Below, one piece after another: positions 43,681 to 54,400 of a stretch of DNA of 64,000 bases. Made by a program: the position numbers and the translations under genes. Under the pieces are notes generated by a model. The model worked only from the letters and a program-made list of their open reading frames with translations, did no database searches and had not been told where the DNA came from. The DNA is from Gammaproteobacteria bacterium (GTDB lineage Bacteria > Pseudomonadota > Gammaproteobacteria > Pseudomonadales > Azotimanducaceae), in the NCBI GenBank assembly GCA_024640825.1, contig JAHEEG010000002.1:1-64000 (forward strand). The letters are read 5' to 3'. The stretch's first letter is position 1, and each line of letters starts with the position of its first letter.

Positions 43681-43889
43681 AGCCTGCCTGATTCCGTTTC
43701 CTGGGCCGCCCGCATTGCAGGGGGGTAACGCTGCATACGATCGGCAGCTTCTCGAAGGTAGCGCCGCCGCGCAAAGCGTACCCACGCGGCATTAAAAAAT
43801 ACCACGAGCAGGGCAGCGCCATAACTCAGCCAGACATAAAGCCCATGCCCGCCCATCGCGAAGAATTCCGGCAGCGAGCCAAAACTCAT
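43677..43889 (-). CDS. ccmD: Heme exporter protein CcmD
   Basis: [30 protein letters not shown] small single-TM protein between ccmC and ccmE. Confidence 0.9.
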   Translation of the reverse strand: MSFGSLPEFFAMGGHGLYVWLSYGAALLVVFFNAAWVRFARRRYLREAADRMQRYPPAMRAAQETESGRL

Positions 43890-44635
43890 GTCCGGCCTCC
43901 GGCCATCAACTCCTGCACCCATGCGGTGCCGTGCTCCCGGCGCAATATCTCCAGGCGCAACCGGCCAACCAAATTCGCACCAAAGAAACAGTAAAAGCCA
44001 AGCACGTTAACCAGCAGGGGCAACCACATCTCAGGCGGCATGCTGGGCGATTCCGTGAGCTTGAACGTGGCTCCCTGGTGGAGGGTCAACCACCAGTCGA
44101 CCGAATACTTGATGATGGGAATGTTCACAACGCCAACCACGGCCAGCACCGCGCAGGCTCGTCCCGCCGTTTCCTGTCTGGGTACAGCCTGGCGCAGCGC
44201 GTAAAGACCAATATACAGGAACAGCAGCACCAGCATGGACGTGGTGCGCGCATCCCACACCCACCACGCACCCCATGTAGGCTTACCCCAGACAGCGCCG
44301 GTAAACAGAGCAAGGGCCGTCATCGACATACCGAAGGGCACCGTGGTTGCAAGCACCATATCCGCCAGCTTCATCCGCCAGACGAGCAGAACCAGTCCGG
44401 CCGCACCCATGAGCATGTACGCGGACTGGGCGAGAATCGCGCTGGGAACGTGAACATAAATGATTCGAAAGCTGTTGCCCTGCTGGTAGTCGGGCGGCGC
44501 TACTGCCAGGCCCCAGAAAGTGCCAATCACAAGCAGCCCCAGAGCCAGCGCGCCAAAGGCCCAGCCAAAGTGGCCGCTGATCTGATAAAACCAGCGGGGC
44601 GATCCCAGTCGATGCCAGAATTCTTTCAGTGTCAC
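43886..44635 (-). CDS. ccmC: Heme exporter permease CcmC
   Basis: [52 protein letters not shown]. Confidence 0.96.
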   Translation of the reverse strand: MTLKEFWHRLGSPRWFYQISGHFGWAFGALALGLLVIGTFWGLAVAPPDYQQGNSFRIIYVHVPSAILAQSAYMLMGAAGLVLLVWRMKLADMVLATTVPFGMSMTALALFTGAVWGKPTWGAWWVWDARTTSMLVLLFLYIGLYALRQAVPRQETAGRACAVLAVVGVVNIPIIKYSVDWWLTLHQGATFKLTESPSMPPEMWLPLLVNVLGFYCFFGANLVGRLRLEILRREHGTAWVQELMAGGRT

Positions 44636-45333
44636 TACTGCTCCAGGCTGATCCGCAAGGCCGCCTGCACGGCAAAAGGCCCAATGGTCAGCGACAACAT
44701 GCTGATGGCCATCAGCCAGTAAATCTGCGCACTGGTGCCCATACCCGCGACGGCCTGCATAATGGCGCCGGCGCCAAATATTAAGGTAGGCACGAACAAA
44801 GGCAAAACCAGCAGCGCCAGCAGTACGCCACCGCGGCGAAGGCCAACCGTCAGAGCCGCACCCACCGCGCCGATCAGGGTAATGGCAGGGCTACCGGTCA
44901 GCAGCGTCAACATGGTAACCCCCAGCGCGTCCAGCGGCAGGTATAACATCATCGCCGCAATCGGAGACAGCAACGTCATTGCCAGCCCTGTCACACACCA
45001 CTGGGCGCATACCTTGGCCAGAATAGGTATGAACAGCGGCCGTGCCAGCAACAGCAGCTGCTCCAGTGTGCCGTCCTCAAAATCACGGCGAAACATAGCC
45101 TCGAGCGAGAGCTGATTCGCCAGCAGCACCAGAACCCAGATAATCGCTGGCGCGTAGGCACCCAGGGTTTCCGGATCTCCGCCTGCGCCTAAAGCAAAGA
45201 GAGTTATGGCCAGAAAGAGAAACACCAGCGGGTTCAGCGCCTCCGCAAGCGAACGCAGGATACTGGTCAATTCCCGACGCAATTGCGCGATGAACAGCGT
45301 ACCGGGCTTGGCGGTAGCGAGCCCCCCGTTCAC
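44635..45333 (-). CDS. ccmB: Heme exporter permease CcmB
   Basis: [46 protein letters not shown]; operon position. Confidence 0.95.
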   Translation of the reverse strand: MNGGLATAKPGTLFIAQLRRELTSILRSLAEALNPLVFLFLAITLFALGAGGDPETLGAYAPAIIWVLVLLANQLSLEAMFRRDFEDGTLEQLLLLARPLFIPILAKVCAQWCVTGLAMTLLSPIAAMMLYLPLDALGVTMLTLLTGSPAITLIGAVGAALTVGLRRGGVLLALLVLPLFVPTLIFGAGAIMQAVAGMGTSAQIYWLMAISMLSLTIGPFAVQAALRISLEQ

Positions 45334-46001
45334 GGCTCATGGGCCCCATGATTTTCTGCCTCTTTCTTCGCCGCTTCCTTTTCCAAAGCTATATTAGCCT
45401 CCGGCGATGCCGGACCAGCGCTCTGGCCTGCCGCCAGATCCATCACCTTTGCACCCTCCAGCGCCAATGGCTGATGGGTTGCGCAAACCACCGCGCCATC
45501 CCGCTGGACGTGCTCGACAATGAGCTGACGCACCATTTCCTGGCCCTGGCTGTCCAGGGCTGTGAAAGGCTCGTCCAGAAGCCACAGCGTCGAGTCGCAC
45601 AGCAGCAACCGCGCCAGGGCGATACGCCGTTGTTGACCGGCCGACATCTGATGGCAGGGCACGCGCTCATAGCCACGCATTCCCACACGCTCCAGTGCCG
45701 CAGCCAAGTCCACAGTGCCCGGTTGCAGCGCCTGGTACCAGCGTAGGTTTTCCTCGGCAGTCAGCAAGCCATTGAGCCCCAACCGGTGGCCCCAATAAAG
45801 ACAATCAGACGTAGAGATCGTTCCTTGAATATCAGGGTAGAGACCTACAATGGCGCGTAGCAGAGTGGATTTGCCGCTGCCGTTAGGACCGCGGAGTTCC
45901 AGGCACTCGCCCTGCGAGAGCGTCAGATCGAGATCACCAAACAGCGATCTGCCATCGCGAGTGCAGGAAAGATGTTCAAGCTTGAGCAGGAATTGCGGCA
46001 A
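45330..46001 (-). CDS. ccmA: Heme exporter ATP-binding protein CcmA
   Basis: LRGPNGSGKSTLLRAIVGLYPDIQG Walker A; MSAGQQRRIALARLLL; LWLLDEPFTALD. Confidence 0.96.
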   Translation of the reverse strand: MPQFLLKLEHLSCTRDGRSLFGDLDLTLSQGECLELRGPNGSGKSTLLRAIVGLYPDIQGTISTSDCLYWGHRLGLNGLLTAEENLRWYQALQPGTVDLAAALERVGMRGYERVPCHQMSAGQQRRIALARLLLCDSTLWLLDEPFTALDSQGQEMVRQLIVEHVQRDGAVVCATHQPLALEGAKVMDLAAGQSAGPASPEANIALEKEAAKKEAENHGAHEP

Positions 46002-46053
46002 CGGGCTAGATCAATGAGGTGGAGAGGGCGCGCATTATACGGGGTGTCAGCGG

Positions 46054-47433
46054 CTAAATTCGACGAACCTGGTAGCAGGGCTCATACGCACTGCTTTCAA
46101 GCTTCATGCGACCCTGAGCCACAAACTGTCGAAGCAGATGCTCCAGGGCTTCCATGAGGCCGGCCTCGCTGTGAAGCTCGAAGGGTCCTTTCTCCCTGAT
46201 CATGCGGATGCCGTAATCCTTGACATTTCCGGTCACGATTGCCGAAAAAGCCCGGCGCAGATTGACAGCCAGCTCGTGAGGGGGAAGGTCCCGGCTCAGC
46301 CGGAGATCTGCGACCGCCTCGTGACTGACCTCAAACGGCAGCTGATGGTCCAGCGGCACTTTCAGCAACCAGTTGAAATAATAAGCGTCACCGTCCCGAC
46401 GCCTCTGTCGGCGAACGCGACGGATTTCCGAACCCATCAGCGCGCCCACCGCGGCGGCATCGCCGACGACGATCTGATAGCGCCGCGCGATATCATCTCC
46501 CAGGACCAACCGCAGAAAGGCGTCCAACTCGTGAAAATAGTCGGCGCTTTCCGGCGGACCTGTGAAGATGATGGGTAACGCCTGTCGATCGTTGCCCGGG
46601 TCCAGCATCACGCCCATCAGATACAGGATTTCTTCAGCCGTGCCGACACCACCGGGAAACACGACGATGCCATGAGAGATGCGCAGAAAGGCTTCCAGGC
46701 GCTTCTCGATGTCCGGCAGCACCACCAGGTGGCTGACCATAGGGTTGGGTGGCTCCGCCGCGATGATACCCGGCTCCGAAAGTCCCAGGTAGCGGCTGTC
46801 CTTCAGTCGCTGTTTGGCGTGTCCAACGGCCGCCCCCTTCATGGGCCCCTTCATGGCTCCTGGGCCACATCCGGTGCATATGTCCAGACCTCGCAGACCC
46901 AGCTGGTAGCCCACTTCCTTGCTGTAATCGTACTCCCTGCGGGATATGGCGTGGCCGCCCCAGCAAACCACCAGGTTCGGCGCCAGATCAGGATTGAGGA
47001 GCCTCGCGTGCTTGAGAATGTGGAATACGGCATCGGTAATGCCCTCTGAGCACCGCAGGTTGAAAAGCGGAGAATCGAGAATTTCGGTACCGATGTAGAC
47101 AATGTCCCGCAGCACCGCGAACAGGTGCTGGCGAATGCCCTCGAGCATGCGGCCGTCCACGAAGGCGCTCGCCGGGGCATTGTGGATAATCAGCTTCAGA
47201 CCTCGGGTGCGTCTGGCCACCTCAATCGAAAAGTCCGCATACTCCGCGAACACCTCCGCCGCATCGTCCGAAACGCTGCCGGTGTTCATCACCGCCAGGG
47301 CACAACGCCGGTACAGCTCCATGAGGTGTCCCTGCCGGGCGGAGCTGGTGAGCGCGGCCACTTCCCGCTGGGACAAAAGCTCCAGGGTCCCACGGGGGCC
47401 AATGTGAACTTCCGAGCGGATTTTCTCTGTCAT
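46054..47433 (-). CDS. ppnN: LOG-family nucleotide 5'-monophosphate nucleosidase (PpnN/YgdH)
   Basis: [76 protein letters not shown] (PGGxGTxxE). Confidence 0.94.
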   Translation of the reverse strand: MTEKIRSEVHIGPRGTLELLSQREVAALTSSARQGHLMELYRRCALAVMNTGSVSDDAAEVFAEYADFSIEVARRTRGLKLIIHNAPASAFVDGRMLEGIRQHLFAVLRDIVYIGTEILDSPLFNLRCSEGITDAVFHILKHARLLNPDLAPNLVVCWGGHAISRREYDYSKEVGYQLGLRGLDICTGCGPGAMKGPMKGAAVGHAKQRLKDSRYLGLSEPGIIAAEPPNPMVSHLVVLPDIEKRLEAFLRISHGIVVFPGGVGTAEEILYLMGVMLDPGNDRQALPIIFTGPPESADYFHELDAFLRLVLGDDIARRYQIVVGDAAAVGALMGSEIRRVRRQRRRDGDAYYFNWLLKVPLDHQLPFEVSHEAVADLRLSRDLPPHELAVNLRRAFSAIVTGNVKDYGIRMIREKGPFELHSEAGLMEALEHLLRQFVAQGRMKLESSAYEPCYQVRRI

Positions 47434-47471
47434 TTGTGTAGTCTAGCGCAGCGGTAGGTCCCCGCCGCCTC

Positions 47472-49559
47472 TCAGAAAGCCAGGGTCGCCCCGAGATAAA
47501 GCTGGCGGGGCATGGCGGGGAAATAGCGGTAGTTGAGGGGGTTGAACACGGTGAAGTCCGCGCGGTCAGCGTAGCTTTTGTCAAGCACGTTTATAACCCG
47601 AGCAAAGAGAGACGCCCGCTCCGACAGCGCATAGCTGCCACGCCAGTTGAAGACGACGTGGCCATCGTACTCGGCGGTATTGGCGGCGTTGATCTCGTGT
47701 TCCCCCACAAAGACGACCTCGACCTCGCTCTCCACCTGCGCCGTCGGAAACCAGTGCCAACGCGCGTTCCCCAACCAGCGCGGCGCCGTGTCTATGTAGT
47801 TTCCGTCCACGATCACTTCCCCACCCGAAGCGCCACCGTCGAAGTCATAACGATGCTTGGCGTAGCTGACGGCCAGCGCCAGAGCGTGGCTGTTCCAGCC
47901 CTGATTGACAGACAGCTCCACACCCTTGGATCTCGTTTTGCCGTTGCTGACGTTGAGCCCGGCAGCATCCCGGAAGATGAAATGTTTCTGGCGCTCGATG
48001 AACGCGGCTGCTGACCAGCGGCCGGATTTGTAGCCCAACTCTGCGCTCAGCAACTTCTCACTCTTTAGATCAGCCACGTCCTGCCCCCGCTGAAGCCGAT
48101 AGAGCTCGGTGGCCTGGGGGGCACGAAAGCCCGTGGCCAGAATCAGATAAGCGGATCCGATGTCCTGGAAGCGACGCTGGACGCCAAGACGGCCGCTGAC
48201 GTTAAAAAACTCGTCGTCCCGATCTCCGGGCCGATTGTAGAGGCACCCGCCGAAGCCGCAGGTGGTGCCGTCATCGCGGGTGTTGCCATCCAGCGTTTTG
48301 TTGTTGTAGTCGTAGCCAAGCCACTCCGCACGCAGGCTGTGCAACAGGCTCCACTCGTCTCGGAATTTCCAGTCGAGGTCGTAGCTGCCGGCCACCAGCA
48401 GGCTATCCACATCGTAGTGGTAGTGCAGTCCCTGCGGGCGAACCGCATTGTTGAACGCCGACGAATCTGTAAGCGGTTCGGGTTGATACTCCTTCAACCC
48501 ACCTTGCATATACTCCACCTGGGAACCAACCGTCATGGTCAGATCCCCTTGCGAGATGTCGTAGCTCAAAATGACCCCGGTGCTGCTCTGATCGTTGTCC
48601 TCGACGGGTTCACCGGGAATGAAGTGCTGCAGGAACTCCATCGCGGAACGCCGGAAGTAAGGGGTAACCGACAACGCCCCCCGCCGCCAATGGCTGGCCA
48701 GCCGGAGCGACCAGGCGTCACGATAGGCCTCCGGATTCGGGTTGGTTCTGCGCAGGCTGCCGCTTTTGTAAGCGTCCAAGCCGTAGACGTAACCGCCGGT
48801 TTCCTGATTGAGCAGCGTCGCATTGAGCGTGTTCTTGACCTGCCACTCTCCCACCTCTACCAAATCCACAACAGAAAGTTTCTGCTGGCCATAGCCGGTG
48901 TCATCGCGATAGCCGTTGGTACTGGCGCTCTGGACGCTGATGCCCAGACGGTGCTGGTTCAGATCAATGTCCATCTGGCCGCGCACCCGATAGTAATCAT
49001 AAGGACCGCCCTCGATCGTCAGCTGCTTTCCTTCCGGGACTGCGGTCAGCACGTTGACGGCACCGTGCAGGGCGTTTCCGCCAAGAACCGCGCTGGCCGG
49101 TCCGCGCCAGACTTCGATGCGTTCAGCCATTTCGCTGTTCACTTCGAACAGATTGTTGATATTGCAGAATCCCGCCGGGCGGATGGGTATGCCGTCTTCC
49201 AGGTAGAGAAACTCGCCACAGGCGCCAGCACCGGTAAAGACGGCCGATCGAATGGCCGTGAGATTCTCCTGCCCTGACCCGCGGGCAACCCAGACCCCGG
49301 GAACACGAGCCAGCGCCTCATTGATGTGGGTAGCGCCGATAGCGGTGATCTCATCAGCGCCGAGGACGCTTATGCTGCCTGCAGAACCCAGTCGCTCCTG
49401 CAGCGTCGAGTCACCGCTTACCACCAACTCTTCGACAATCGCTTCAGAATTCAGCGGTTGTATCCCCTCAGCCGCGGCGCCGGTCGCGGGGAATAAAAAC
49501 CACAGCAGCGGCAGAAATAGGAGAGGCAAGGCTACCCGCAAAGCACAGGGGTGACCCAA
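47472..49559 (-). CDS. TonB-dependent receptor
   Basis: Signal peptide; plug domain ALARVPGVWVARGSGQENLTAIRSAVFTGAGACGEFLYLEDGIPIRPAGFCNINNLFEVNSEMAERIEVWRGPASAVLGGNALHGAVNV; C-terminal YLGATLAF. Confidence 0.95.
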   Translation of the reverse strand: MGHPCALRVALPLLFLPLLWFLFPATGAAAEGIQPLNSEAIVEELVVSGDSTLQERLGSAGSISVLGADEITAIGATHINEALARVPGVWVARGSGQENLTAIRSAVFTGAGACGEFLYLEDGIPIRPAGFCNINNLFEVNSEMAERIEVWRGPASAVLGGNALHGAVNVLTAVPEGKQLTIEGGPYDYYRVRGQMDIDLNQHRLGISVQSASTNGYRDDTGYGQQKLSVVDLVEVGEWQVKNTLNATLLNQETGGYVYGLDAYKSGSLRRTNPNPEAYRDAWSLRLASHWRRGALSVTPYFRRSAMEFLQHFIPGEPVEDNDQSSTGVILSYDISQGDLTMTVGSQVEYMQGGLKEYQPEPLTDSSAFNNAVRPQGLHYHYDVDSLLVAGSYDLDWKFRDEWSLLHSLRAEWLGYDYNNKTLDGNTRDDGTTCGFGGCLYNRPGDRDDEFFNVSGRLGVQRRFQDIGSAYLILATGFRAPQATELYRLQRGQDVADLKSEKLLSAELGYKSGRWSAAAFIERQKHFIFRDAAGLNVSNGKTRSKGVELSVNQGWNSHALALAVSYAKHRYDFDGGASGGEVIVDGNYIDTAPRWLGNARWHWFPTAQVESEVEVVFVGEHEINAANTAEYDGHVVFNWRGSYALSERASLFARVINVLDKSYADRADFTVFNPLNYRYFPAMPRQLYLGATLAF

Positions 49560-49576
49560 CCGGAGACCGACTGACT

Positions 49577-50227
49577 TCAGTTTCCACCTCCTGCTTCCAT
49601 GCGCACGTGAAAGAACAGATCGTGGCTGGCGCCGGGCTCAAGATCCCGCTGGAGCGTCCAGCGGATGTCACGCACGGTAAGCACATCTCCCGGCGCCCCA
49701 ACTGGGGTTCGTTCATCAGCCTCGGCCGGCAGAGAGCCCTCAGCGGAGGAAGAGCCCTCAGCGGAGGAAGAGCCCTCAGCGGAGGTAGAGCCTTCAGCGG
49801 AGGTAGAGCCCTCCGCGGTGCCTGAACCCGCAGCCACCCCCTGCGCCGAAAAAACCTCGCCGTCGCTCGAGAACTCAATCAGGCAATCGGCGCCGCCGGC
49901 AGTGCCGGGCAGGTAGACAGTTCCCTCTGGAACTGAGTTCGTCACAACGACCCGTCCGTCAGAAACAGGCAGCGCGCTGTCATTGCTAACCGTAATCGTA
50001 TACCGCAGCTCTTCGCCCGGCTGAACCCCGTCGGCTGGGATCAACCGACGTTGGACGTTGCCGGACCCGTCCAGGATCGATTCGACCTTCTCAACACGGG
50101 TGTTCAGCGTCACGTCGGCTCCCGCCGCTGGGGCAAACAGGGCGCCAACCAGGAGCAACAGGACGCCACCGCCAAAGCTTGAGGGAACCAGGGGGTATCG
50201 ACGTTCTGTGAATGCGTTCAACATCAT
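49577..50227 (-). CDS. Secreted DUF11-like (conserved repeat domain) protein with tandem SAEGS linker
   Basis: Signal peptide ending APAAGA; PGEELRYTITVSNDSALPVSDGRVVVTNSVPEGTVYLPGTAGG; 17 nt upstream of the TonB receptor on the same strand. Confidence 0.78.
   Translation of the reverse strand: MMLNAFTERRYPLVPSSFGGGVLLLLVGALFAPAAGADVTLNTRVEKVESILDGSGNVQRRLIPADGVQPGEELRYTITVSNDSALPVSDGRVVVTNSVPEGTVYLPGTAGGADCLIEFSSDGEVFSAQGVAAGSGTAEGSTSAEGSTSAEGSSSAEGSSSAEGSLPAEADERTPVGAPGDVLTVRDIRWTLQRDLEPGASHDLFFHVRMEAGGGN
49734..49823 (-). repeat. 18-bp in-frame tandem repeat (about 5 units, last one degenerate) encoding S(S/T)SAEG
   Basis: gagccctcagcggaggaa x2, gagccctcagcggaggta, gagccttcagcggaggta, then degenerate gagccctccgcggtgcct. 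Confidence 0.92.
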
Positions 50228-50332
50228 GGGATCTGTCTCCTATCGGTCTCGATGGTTGCCGCGTGGTCATCGCAAGCCAGCCCGCATTCAGCGGCATGTG
50301 CGCAGAAGCCGGCGGCACGCTCGAATGGACGC

Positions 50333-50554
50333 CTACTCCTGCAGCCTGAGCGTCGTTGACCCGGTTTCCGGATCAAACCATATCTGCGCCGCGCCCCGCT
50401 GCAACTGGCGGCGCACAGTCGCACATTTCTCCTCCAGGCTGTAGTCCCGATGACCATAATCTGTCCCTTCCCGCAGCACGAAGGCCTCAATCAGGCCCTG
50501 CAGCGCAGCATCGGAGAGCGCGTCAGGCGGAACTTTGATCAAGACAGCACCCAC
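50333..50554 (-). CDS. YheU family protein
   Basis: LIKVPPDALSDAALQGLIEAFVLREGTDYGHRDYSLEEKCATVRRQLQRGAAQIWFDPETGSTTLR; exact start codon uncertain. Confidence 0.88.
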   Translation of the reverse strand: MGAVLIKVPPDALSDAALQGLIEAFVLREGTDYGHRDYSLEEKCATVRRQLQRGAAQIWFDPETGSTTLRLQE

Positions 50555-50683
50555 ATTGTGAACCCCTGCTCAAGCTGAGGCATTGGCCTTGAATTTGGCC
50601 TACAGAGGTGCGTTACTTCAACCTGCATTTCGAAGTCAGAGCACTTCAGACATTTAACTAGCGTTCCAACAGGATGGGGAACT

Positions 50684-51391
50684 ATGACCGAGCAGGATCA
50701 CATACTCGTCGTCGAGGACGAGCCCATAACGCGGGAGCAACTTGTCTCCTACTTCGAAGAAGAAGGGTTCAAGGTTAGCTCAACTGGAAGCGGCGATGAA
50801 GTCTTGCCCATGGTTCAGAATGGGGATGTCACGCTACTGCTGCTGGACATCAAGCTGCCAGGGAAAGACGGACTGACCCTGACACGGGAAATCCGCACCC
50901 AGTCTGACCTGGGCATTATCCTCGTTACCAGCAAGCAGGAGCAGATAGACAAGATCCTTGGGTTGGAAAGCGGCGCAGACGACTACGTCACCAAACCCTT
51001 CGACCCTAGAGAGCTTCTCAGCCGGGCGCGTAATCTGATTCGCCGAGTACACATTCAGCGCCAGCAGCGGCGCAAGAATCATATCCGGAATTTCGATGGC
51101 TGGACTCTGGACCTGAACAAACGTGAACTGACCTCTCCGGATGGTGAACAGTCGACGCTGTCTGCTGGCGAGTACCAGCTGCTGTTGGCTTTCATGGAGC
51201 GCGCCGGAGAAGTCATGAATCGGGATCAGCTGATGAACCGTATCCGCAACCGAGAGTGGTTCCCCGACGACCGCTACATCGATGTTCTCGTGGGTCAGTT
51301 GCGAAAAAAGCTGGGCGAACGGGCGGCCAATGCCAAATTCATTACCACCATCCATGGCACAGGCTATCTGTTCACACCGGAAATCACCTGA
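50684..51391 (+). CDS. OmpR-family response regulator (ArcA/TorR-like)
   Basis: ILVVEDEPITREQLVSYFEEEGFKV; LLLLDIKLPGKDGLTL; VTSKQEQIDKILGLESGADDYVTKPFDPRELLSRARNL; winged helix. Confidence 0.95.
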   Translation: MTEQDHILVVEDEPITREQLVSYFEEEGFKVSSTGSGDEVLPMVQNGDVTLLLLDIKLPGKDGLTLTREIRTQSDLGIILVTSKQEQIDKILGLESGADDYVTKPFDPRELLSRARNLIRRVHIQRQQRRKNHIRNFDGWTLDLNKRELTSPDGEQSTLSAGEYQLLLAFMERAGEVMNRDQLMNRIRNREWFPDDRYIDVLVGQLRKKLGERAANAKFITTIHGTGYLFTPEIT

Positions 51392-51446
51392 GTTCGCAAA
51401 GTCCGCGGGGGGTAGGTCGAACAGATGAGACCGTGAGCACCTCACG

Positions 51447-54400
51447 ATGAAGGGCGTCGACAAGGTCATTTACGAAAGCGCGTCTACTCAGGTAAAGCGT
51501 ACGTTCTGGGAAGGCCAGCCAGTCGTCATCAAGTCGCTGAGATCCGACGCCGTAACACCTGGTGCGATCGCCCGCTACCAGCACGAGTTCAGAATCAATC
51601 AGTCTCTCACCAGCACCTGCGTATGTCGGGCGCTGGCGCTGGACGAAACGCAGCATCGCATCATATTTGAAGACCTCGGTGGCTTCGCGCTGCGGGATCT
51701 GGCCCAGAGTGACAAGCTGTCGCTGGATGAACGGCTGGACCTGGCGATAGCGCTGACGACGGCACTGCAGTCCATCCATGACGAGGGGATCATTCATCGC
51801 GACCTGAATCCCGGTAACGTCATCGTCGGCGAAGATCCGTCGGACGTTCACCTGATCGATTTCGGCCTCGCAAGCCTCTCGCCGCGGGAATACCCTCAGC
51901 AGGAGCAGATGGGCCACCTCGCGGGGACCCTTGCATATATTTCCCCGGAGCAAACGGGCCGTGTCAACCGCGTGGTCGACTACCGCACAGATCTGTATTC
52001 TCTTGGCGCAACCCTCTATGCCCTGTTCTGTCGTCGCCCGCCCTTTGTCAGCCAGGATCCGCTGGAGCTGATACACGCCCAGATAGCCAGCACCCCCAAA
52101 CCACCCCACGTCATAGACCCTGCCATCCCTCAATGGCTGTCCGACGTCATTCAGAAACTTTTGGCCAAGCAGCCGGAGAACCGTTATCAGAGTGCGGCCG
52201 CGGTGCGGGACGATCTTCTGGAAGGGCAGCGCCACGGCAACGTGATACCGTTCCGGCTGGGTCAGACCGACGCGCCGGGCCAGCTGGTTCTGCCAAAGCG
52301 TCTCTACGGACGACAGCTGCCGCTGGCCTGCATTCAGGACGCTTTGACACGGACGGCTCGAGGCGAAACGCTGCTACTGGAGATCACCGGCGCCAGTGGC
52401 ATCGGAAAAACCGCGCTCAGCGAGGTGCTGGTACGTAACGCCGCCGAGCAGGGCATGCTCATCGCCCGCGTGGATGCACCGGCGCTGGTGCTGCAGAACG
52501 CGGAGAGTCTCTGGCTGGCGCTGCTCCGTCCCGTCATACGGCAGGCCATGTCCCAAGGCTCCAGCTCTGGCGACGCACTTCTGTCCCGACTGGAACGTCT
52601 GCCCGCGGTGACCCTCGCAACGCTGGCGGGGCATCTGCCGGATCTTCAACACGGGCTGCAAGGCGTGGGGGAACGTACGCAGAACGCCGAGCCCCTGCCT
52701 GCCGCCATCGATCGTCTGCTGAAAGCCATACATCCCCAAGCTCTATGCCTGGTAATGGAGGACGTGGATCGGATACCGGAAGAATTTCTTCAGCGACTGC
52801 TGCAAACGGCTGCACAGCGTCGTCATCTGCTGCTGGCCATCACCCGGGAGCAGGCCGACCCGACGCTGTTCAGCGGCCCGCGCCTGGCAACCAAGCGGCT
52901 GGCTCTGGAACTGGAGTTTCTGGACAAAGCGGCCATCAGGTCGCTGCTGGCCGACATGATGTCGCACGGCGAAGCCCGGGTTCGTGAACTCGCCAGCGAA
53001 CTTTACGACAAATCAGACGGCTTGCCCGGCGACCTGCTGGACCTGATTTTCGAACTGCACAGGGACCAGGTGCTCGCTTATGACCTGAAGGCCGGCGAGT
53101 GGATCTGGGATCTGGAGCGCGTGAGAGGTTACTTTTTCAGCAATAACTCGGGGCAGAGAGTACGCGCTCAAATCGCCGCGCTTCCTGCCGAAAGCAGCGA
53201 AGCTCTGGAAGTTGCCGCGGCCCTGGGAGAGTCTTTCTCCACAGCCACCCTGGGCGAGATACTCGGCTGCGACGCCACCAGCGTTGCCGGTGCGCTGCGG
53301 CCAGCGGTCTCTCAGGGACTGATCCGGCTGACCGATGCCCTGCCGGGCATCGCTGGTGACGTCGGTTACCAGTTCGCTCACCCGAGAATTCGCGCGCAGG
53401 CCTACGGCGCAATCGATCAGCAGCGCAAGCCCATCCTGCACGAAATCATCGCAGACCGTTTGAGCGGACATAGTCGGCCAGACAGCGATACCATCATAAG
53501 GATCGCCGACCATCTCAACGCCGCAACTGATCCCACGTGTATCGAAAACGAGCGTCGGATAAAGGTCGCGTACCACAACCTTCTGGCTGCCCGCGAAGCC
53601 CTCGACCAGGGGAGCTTTGCGGCCGCCTACCGATACTGTCGTACCGGTCTTTCTCTCGCAACCGAATCCGAACGTGCGGAGCAGGCCGTCTATCAGGAGT
53701 TGGCGCAGTGCGCGGCAGAGGCGGCGTTTTTCTGCGGCGATTTCGAACAGCTCTATCGTGTCATCCGCGAAGCGCCCTTCCGGAGTAGCACGATAGACGA
53801 GGTTCGCGTGCGCGCGGCAGTCGTGCAGAACCGCTTGCGTGAGGCGGAAAGGCTGGCTGCCGACGCTTTGCTCAACCTCGGCGGACCGCACGTGAAGCCG
53901 ACACCTAATGATCCGGGACGATCAGTTCTGCCGCGGGGTCTGCGTCGAATGACTCGCAGCTTGCAACGCAGAGCGCACCGCAGCCTGCCGACGCCCCTGC
54001 GAACGATGGAGGATGTGCGGCAGAATCAGATACTGCGCTTCTATGGCTACATGCTGCACACGGGCTATCACCTGGGCTCTGTCAACTTGACCCGTCACGC
54101 TAACGCCGTCATGCGCCAGGCGCGCAGATCCGGCTACTGTGCGGAAGTTGCCTTTGCGTGTGCGGCTCTGGCTGCCGGTGCAGCAGCGGATGGAGATATG
54201 GCCAACGCCAGGCGTCTCGCCCAGCAGACCCGGCTGCTGGCATCACGCTTTCCCGAAGCGAGCTTCTCAATTCGCAGCACCACAGTGCTGAACGGTCTGG
54301 TAGAGCCATGGTGCGGCAGTCTGGACCAGACGCTGAACGCGCTAACCGAAAACATTGACACAAGCATGGCGCAACAGGACTACGAGTTTGCCGCGGCTGC

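Noticed and set aside
49734-49823. CRISPR-like direct repeats
   Set aside because: Contiguous 18-bp in-frame coding repeats without spacers; a minisatellite, not a CRISPR array.
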